Shown here: one piece after another, positions 57,536 through 64,000 of the stretch
Position numbering within the stretch: the stretch's first letter is position 1
How the letters are laid out: each line of letters begins with the position of its first letter
Source: Monocercomonoides exilis
Taxonomy: Eukaryota > Preaxostyla > Oxymonadida > Polymastigidae
Assembly (NCBI GenBank): GCA_001643675.2
Contig: LSRY02000030.1
Span: 234,501 to 298,500 of the forward strand
Direction of reading: 5' to 3'
Length of the DNA stretch: 64,000 bases
Notes under the pieces: model-generated
Databases searched by the model: none
What the model was told of the DNA's origin: nothing
What the model saw: the letters and a program-made list of their open reading frames with translations, nothing else
Program-made: the position numbers and the translations under genes

Positions 57536-60500
57536 AAAAGAAAGTGAAGAAGAGAATTTCAATGAATATCTCAGTTGATGTAAATTGACACTCATCTTCT
57601 TTATTTCCAACAATTAATCATTTCATGCCATTCATTCATCATTGTCATCTTCTTCTTTATCAAATATATCAACATCATATCATACGATTTCTTTTTCTTT
57701 TTTTTCTCTTTCTCCACCTCATCCTTTTCATCCTCCTTATCCTTCTCTTTCATTCAACACACCTTTCATTCACCGCCTTCTCTCAACCAACAGATCTTCC
57801 CTTATTCCTTCTTCATTATCTCTTAAATACTTTTCTCTTTCTCCTCTTTCATCTTCTTTCAATTTCCATTTTGCCATTCAACTCTTTTCGCCTTCTTCTA
57901 CCTCTATTCATCATCTGTATCCAACGGGCATTTACTCATTTTACACATCGAACACTCCTTCTTCCTATAATTTTTCTTATTCATGTTCTTATTCATTTCT
58001 CATTCTCGTCATCGTCATCATCAACATCTTAATCAACAGCCACAACATAACTTCAAAACATCCCTCAAACCTTCTTCTTTCTCTTCTGTTATTCGTTCTC
58101 TATCAACTCCTTCCATCTCCACTTCTTCTTTAACCTCTTCCCTTTCTTCTCTTTCTCCTTCTTTCCCTTCTCTCTCTTCTCCCTCACGCATCCCTTCTCT
58201 TCCTCATTCTTTTCTCACTCAACAGCTTCTTTCTCATTCAACTTCACTCGATTTTCCTCCTCCTCCTCCGCCTTTCTTTGATGAAGACAACGTATTTTCT
58301 AACATTCGCACAAGAAAACTTCTGTTTAGACCGAACAGACTGAAATGAGGGCGGAAAAACTAACAGATGTTGAACAAAGAGCAGAGAATGATGGCTATTT
58401 TTACTGGAATGAATGAGAATGGGAATGATGGGAAAGATGGAAAAGGAAAAAGAGGAAATGGAGTGAGAGGAATAACTGGAATAACAGCGATGAGGGAGAG
58501 AGAGAAGGAGAAGTGGAAGGAGAAACTGAAAGAGAGAGAGAAAGAGAAAGAGAAAAGAGAGAAATTTCCTGGTTTTAAGCTGTTGGGTGATTGGGTGGAG
58601 CATCTTGACACAGACGAGGCAGTTGATGAATGTGGAGTCAATCCATTGACACTCGAAAACTACTCATCCGCAAACACCATCAACTCATTTGGCTTTCCTG
58701 GCTATGCAACCAATCTCATTGACGATCTTCTCTTTGAGCAATTACTGAACAATGGCGATGGCATTCTGCGAAGAAAATTCAGTTCGCTTGCAAACAGCCT
58801 CATTTTGAGCAGAGAATAGTCTGTTTTTCAGTCAGATGCGATCTGAATCCATCTTATGTGCCTCGAAGACAAAGACTGAGAAAATGCAATAAAGATTTAA
58901 CACAAACCTTTTTGACTCATTCAATTGCTGGAATTGGCACAGGAACAGGAACATATCTTTCTTCATTGCCCAATGAATCTTTTCTTTCTCTTTGTCAGCT
59001 ATCTCCATCTTTCTCTCCTTCATCTTCCTCTTCATCTTCTTCATCTTCTCCATCTTCTCCAGCAGTAACTGACCTCTCTCTCCACATCGAGCCACCCAAT
59101 CGCTCTAAGATTGTGATGGCTCGACGCATAAGAGCGATGCACTCTCTCCTCCGCCGACGCTATCTCTACCGCTGTGCACAAGTTGCTGCTGCTTCTGGTG
59201 CTTCACATTCTTCTTCTTCTTCTTCTTCTTCGTTGATTCGCTCTTCAAGAAACAGATTTCTGACAAGCGAAGAGCAGCAGATGAGGAGGATGAGGCAGCA
59301 GTTCTGAAGAAGGAAAAGACAATATTTTGTTCCACAGCTGGACATGTTTGAGGCACTGCCACTGTTTGCAAAGTTTCGGATGGTGGAGCGGTATGTGGAG
59401 AATCTGGAGAAGAGGAAGAGAGAAAGAGAGAGAGCGAAGGAAAGAGAGAGAGAAGCAAGGAACGAGAGAAGAGAGGAGAGAAGAACAAGAGAGCTGATAA
59501 AGTTGAGGAAGGAATTAAAGCATGCGAGTGATAGAGATAACAATGTGAAGAAAATGAAAATTAAGTCAAAGCAGAAGAAAATGAGAATATGTTATTGATT
59601 AGAAGAAACTCTTTGAAGGAAACAAAGGAAAAGGAAGAAAATGAAGCCTTTCCGATAGCTCCATCTTCAGCCATGAAGACAGGAGAAGAAAGATGAGACA
59701 CAAACAGAGATAATAACTGCTTCCGCTGATGAAAAAGCAGGAGATACAGAAGAAGATGAATGAGAAAGAAGAGAAAAAGAAGAGGCGAAAGAAGATTGAA
59801 GAAAAAGACAAGAATCTGTTTAGCAGCATCCCAGGAATACTACAACCACACCTTAAGACAGGCACGCCGAACAACCAGAAGGAGAACAAAATGGCCAGCT
59901 AGGCGCAGCAAGAGGCGAAAGAAAGCCAAACACCATTTTTGACAAGAGAGCGGAAATTGGACTGCATGCTGAATGATTTAGCTAATTCTGACCTGGAAGA
60001 TTTGAGCGATGAACTTGATGTGCCCTGCCGCTATGTGCGAATCAAAAGTGAGGAAAATGGGCAATTTGTGTGGAAGATGCAGAAGGTGCCTGCGTATGCA
60101 TCAGTTGACGCGATTCAGATAAGAACGCTGCTGGATCTGATGAGTGCGCTAATGAGCGGGCTGAGGCAGATCAGGGCTGAGCTTAGAAGAGGAAGAGTGA
60201 TGAAGTGGCGGGGCTGGTGGCCGTACAAAGAGGAAGCAGAGGCGACGCTCAGGAAGGCAAGGAAAGGAGCAAGGAAAGGATCACCGCTACTGTTTCAGAA
60301 GGAGAAAGGTATAAGAACATTCAGTCAGAACAGTGTACCTGGTATAAAAGATGTGATGTCAAAACTGTTTTCTTCGATGTTGTTTTCAAAGTTGGCGTCT
60401 TTCTTAACCTCGCAGAATTCAATGACAATTGATTTGATCCAGAATTATCCTTCACTCAATTTGGAAGCGCCTTTTGATTCAGCCGCAGATTTTGTTACAT

Positions 60501-60740
60501 ATATAAATATTGCTCTTAGTCCTCTCTCTAACTGCACTTCTCCGCTTGTCAATTCGTCCTTGTTTATGAACGTCCAATAGCAATCTTCTACTTTGCTCAG
60601 AATCTCTTCATCTCCCTTCCTTTTATCTCAAGCTGTTCATCCATCTGCTTCTAATTCTGCTGCTCCTGGCTCACTTTCTCCACATTCACTGCCTGCTCCT
60701 TCTTCTTCTACTTCTTTTTCATTCAACTAACATCGAGTTC
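57536..60740 (+). pseudogene. Chain of Ser/Arg/Glu-rich coding fragments
   Basis: Successive + strand frames with protein-like composition. They are 57642-58100 (Ser/Phe-rich), 57983-58348 (ending TRKLLFRPNRLK), 58367-58819 (FKLLGDWVEHLDTDEAVDEC; INSFGFPGYATNLIDDLLFE), 58826-59307 (RCDLNPSYVPRRQRLRKCNK; MARRIRAMHSLLRRRYLYRC), 59308-59598 (FEALPLFAKFRMVERYVENL then a Glu/Arg coiled coil) and 59939-60580 (LNDLANSDLEDLSDELDVPC; VDAIQIRTLLDLMSALMSGL). Each is joined by a stop or frame change; TTTTTCAG near 58830 may be a splice acceptor. It could be one large spliced or decayed host gene. I do not recognise it. Confidence 0.4.
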
Positions 60741-62691
60741 AGTGCCACACCTCATCCTTCGTTGCAACTTGGAAAGAAACAAAGAAATACTTATAATTTA
60801 AGCTGATGTATCATCGAGAATATGTCAACTGAAACGATTCTCCACAAAGCAAAGAAAAGTCTGCAAGTTATCAACAACTGAATCAATTCTGACTTTTTCA
60901 TTTTGAAGATCAAGCATTCGAAGTGAAAAGGAAAGTACAATGAGGCTATTTTTGTTTGGAATGGCTGGGTTCCTAAATAGCCTCCCGACAGATTTCGTAG
61001 GCACTAAGCAACAGCGAATTGATGAAAGTGAAACGATGAAGAAGAAAAGATATTTAGAAGAAAAAGCACATTTGAAGAGAAATTATGAAAGGCAGTTAAG
61101 TTAATCGGATACGAACAAGTTGGAATAGAAAATTGAGGTAAATATAATCTGAAGAAAATTTCTAGATATGTTTGAATATATTCTTTTTGAAGATACAACA
61201 AAAATGAATCTTTTTTCATGAGCTCAGTTTGTTATTGATGGAGAAGAAAAATTAGATGAGGTAATGACGAAGAAATATTTTTGTCTTGTTGATGTTATGC
61301 TTTTTGAAAAAATAAGTGACGATATATTCCTCAAATGAAAAACTATGAAAGTTTATGAATATTTATATTACATGGAAAATGAATCAAAACGAGAAAATGG
61401 AAGAAATAATATAGAAATTAGAAAAAGATTATCATTTCCAGTGATTTTTGTATGAACCGCATTGAAGGCTAGTGTTTGAAGAGGAACAAACGTTGAGCTG
61501 AGGAGGGTGAGAGAGGCATCTTGGAGGAGGGAAATGAAGCCGTTGAATGCATATTCGATGGTAGCGCATGGGGTCTTTTGGGGTCTGCCACAGGCATCAG
61601 CATCGGTTCCATTGCTGAAATCAATTTTATTCTGGTTGATGAGGAGGAGCCAAATATTGAACTTGGATTTATCCCATGCACCACTATATCTGTTTACGTT
61701 TGATGAAGCTTCCGAATCAAATAAAAGAATTGGAGATTTGTTGGTTTTATGAAGGAAAGGGAAAAAATAGAAAAATAACTAATATTGTTCAGTTAGTTTC
61801 AATATTTTTGTTTTCTTATCATTTTTTCTGTTCTTCTAATAAACTTTCTCTTTGCAATGTTGTATTTTGCCAATTATGAATTTGCAATTTTTTTCTTTTG
61901 AAGTTTTATTCGTTTGTTTTAGTAAATTTTTAAAAAACTTGATCATTAAATCCTTTTTCACATAAAGCATAAAAAAGGTATAACTTTTTGGGGGAGAAAA
62001 AATAAAACAAATAAATATAACAGATATAAAAGTTAAATATTCATGAAAAACCAATTTAACTTTTTGATCAATAAATACCACTAAAGATTTTGTTTTTTCA
62101 ATTTTTGATCTTTTTTTTATGATTTGGGACCAAGTTTTAATTTTTATGAATAAAACAAAGATTTGTTCCAAACTTTTTTTGCAATTTCAACACAATAAGT
62201 CTTGCATTCCCATTCAAAAAAATGCAGAAAAATTAAAAAAAATGAGAAATATAATTGATTGTGCAGAATTGAACAAAATTCAGAAAGCAAAATATTGCGT
62301 ACCATTTCAAAAAAAATCACCCATATTAAATTTTTGATCAAAAGAAAAAATATAAGATTCTCAATGAAAAAGAGTTATATTTGCTTCAACTATCATTCAA
62401 TTACTGATCCATGAATTGTTAATGGTTTATTTGATTCTTTTTATGAATAAACAAATAATCTGATTATCATTACAGTTTTTATTTTATTGTAATTTTTTGT
62501 TGCTCAAAATGAATCATGGCATTTCTTGGAAGTGAATACAGCTCATTCAAGTTAGAATGAACAAAAGTGTTATCAAAAATTGATGGTTCGCAATTTGTTA
62601 TTATTTCCGTTTAATTAATTTTTATTTATTCTTTTTCAAGCTTGACAAATTTGTGGCAAATTTCAGAGCTCCTTTTGTGAAGAAGTTTGCA
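60741..62691. other. Spacer with one short coding trace
   Basis: A + frame at 61521-61703 has protein-like composition (AVECIFDGSAWGLLGSATGI; EEEPNIELGFIPC) without a known family. From 61750 to 62640 the DNA is AT-rich and empty. Confidence 0.35.
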
Positions 62692-63120
62692 ACGTGGGGC
62701 TGGACAACAAATTTGTTTGTTGGAGAAGAGGAAATACTGTAGAGGATTGTGAAATATCAGTGTGAGACGATATTTGTGTCATCAGTTGCAGAGAATGAGA
62801 AAGATTACAAGCAATGTGGAGGGTTTGAAGCGCCTTGTCAATTGCTGAATGTTGGAATTCAACACATCATTCCATCTCTGTTCTCACAGCTGTTGATATC
62901 AGAAGAGACTATCATCAATGGAGAAAGCAGTGCTTTGAATGTGACCATCCGCTCATTGCAATCTCCCTCAGCTGCTTTGGTGCATCTGAACTCAACAATA
63001 ACAAACGAGGGAAATCTGATCACAACATCAGAGAAAGTTCGGATTGAAAGATTGAAATTCAATTTTGTTCAGTCATTTTCATATTCTGGAAGTTCAATCA
63101 TCCATGAAGCAAGTGGCTAG
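62692..63120 (+). pseudogene. Beta-helix surface protein remnant
   Basis: A frame from about 62692 (TWGWTTNLFVGEEEIL), crossed by TAG at 62740-62742, runs to TAG at 63118-63120. It carries the family's module-start pattern (ETIFVSSVAENEKDYKQCGG, then FEAPCQLLNVGIQHI) followed by strand-rich sequence (SALNVTIRSLQS; VRIERLKFNFVQSFSYSGSS). The order matches the module boundary of the giant gene, where a GKD-FV strand precedes the FVSG...CG..PC motif. A single-module fragment, non-functional. Confidence 0.6.
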
Positions 63121-63598
63121 TTTTCTTTTTCATTTGTTGATTTTTCTTCTTCAAAATCTTCTTTGTTATGATGCATTTCTTCTTTTATTTCTTCTTCATC
63201 AACTTCATCTTTTCAAACGTTTTGTTCAGAAGTCTGTTGGAAGAAGACGGTTGTATTCTCAGTGTTAACTTCACATTAAGTTCTTTCAAAAGCTTTTGAG
63301 AGGAAATGGATACGACAAGAAACAGGAGATATAAGAGGATGAAAAATGAAAAGAAGAAAACAGCTCTGATGAAAATATCATCAGGAAAATCAAAGGCTTT
63401 GCAGCATCCAATGCACTTTCAAAGAGCAGCAGCATGTCGTTGATCTCCATCTCTTTCTCTCTCAAACCCTTCTCGAGCTATAATGAAAAAGTTAAAGAAG
63501 AAGATAATTATAAAGTGTGACATGACATTAACTCCTCCTCCCTTCCAATGCAATGTTATTGAGTCTTGAAATAAAACCACTCGCTGTCAGTCTCACAG
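63121..63598. other. Spacer between remnants
   Basis: T-rich then mixed sequence. Short + frame fragments (63300-63480) could be the continued beta-helix remnant, but nothing aligns clearly. Confidence 0.35.
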
Positions 63599-64000
63599 TA
63601 TCAGCCCAAAGCAGATCTCAACTTCCACCTCTTTTTTCCCAGCTGCAGCAGCACCAGCTCCACCAGCAGCCGTGCCATCCGGAACAGCGCCCGCCGCCCT
63701 TCTTTCTTCCCCACCGCCGACTGCACCGCCTCCACCCGCCGCTTCAGCCCTGCCCCTGCCACCACCCCTCCCGACACCCCCGCCGACACCCCCGAAAGCA
63801 CTCACACACGGCAGTCGAGCACCGGCTTCAGCAGCTTTAGATACAGGCTCGCAGTCTTCACAATTTCGCTGTTCTCAGATTGTGATAGAGGCTCTCATCT
63901 GAAAGCAGCATCGCACACATCCGGCAGCCTCAGGCACAGCATGAAGAAGTCGTTGTACTGGCACGCCTTCACCGCATATTCGAATGACAGCAGGCAGCAC
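63599..64000 (-). pseudogene. Unidentified gene fragment at window edge
   Basis: Clearly GC-rich. One minus-strand frame reads from the edge: LLSFEYAVKACQYNDFFMLC, LRLPDVCDAAFR, TGA, EPLSQSENSEIVKTASLYLK, LLKPVLDCRV, TGA, then LSGVSAGVSGG and LKRRVEAVQSAVGKKEGRRA. The frame stays constant across both TGA codons. Alternatively the second TGA lies in a GTGTGAGT intron donor. Helical composition, family unknown; it continues beyond the window. Confidence 0.45.

Noticed and set aside
63553-63902. Pro-rich + strand open frames at the right edge
   Set aside because: Antisense of a better minus-strand frame with normal helical composition; PPPTPP strings come from GGxG codons on the other strand.

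Overview
This window is eukaryotic protist DNA: AT-rich, with short GT..AG introns of about 45-65 nt, very long microsatellites, no operons, and standard stop codons. Two protein families point to an oxymonad flagellate close to Monocercomonoides. One is a very large right-handed beta-helix protein with one membrane span and a kinase-like tail. The other is a multicopy charged family with motifs such as LAYQSAWQFL, VDWKR and EEEGYED. The species assignment rests on remembered family resemblance, not on a search.

Layout. Positions 1-1.7 kb hold the 3' end of a decayed beta-helix gene, cut off by a (TTC/GAA)n island (1.7-2.7 kb). The dominant gene is an intact, intronless 3,097-residue receptor-like protein at 4157-13450. 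From 13.5 to 25.4 kb lie AT-rich spacer, a 1,065-bp fold-back element (16278-17342), a charged-family pseudogene (20117-21442) and a pogo-like DNA transposon (22488-24990). The transposon sits inside a host segment that recurs twice more in the window. From about 26.0 to 31.9 kb is a decayed tyrosine-recombinase (DIRS-like) retrotransposon. It abuts a second charged-family fragment (31.9-32.9 kb), whose intron region carries a small hairpin element. The best charged-family copy is at 35910-37352, minus strand. Positions 37.4-48.6 kb hold microsatellites, a fold-back element (41029-41426), another beta-helix pseudogene (about 42.2-43.5 kb) and fragmentary coding signal.

The most unusual region is 48684-57535. 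It is a giant inverted repeat with two arms of about 1.67 kb that mirror each other at fixed coordinates (left + right = 106219). Each arm carries the same fold-back element at its inner end. The 5.5-kb centre encodes a broken protein that combines a ubiquitin-specific-protease (C19/USP) domain, with catalytic Cys and His present, and a downstream RNase H-fold (DDE-type) transposase. I regard this as the best candidate for an undescribed type of mobile element. The right end (57.5-64 kb) holds a chain of Ser/Arg/Glu-rich coding fragments, a fourth beta-helix fragment (62.7-63.1 kb) and a minus-strand pseudogene at the edge.

Overall, one intact surface-receptor gene and one intact charged-family gene sit among mobile elements and gene remnants. 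Many remnants are broken by in-frame nonsense codons with the frame otherwise kept; some also carry frameshifts.
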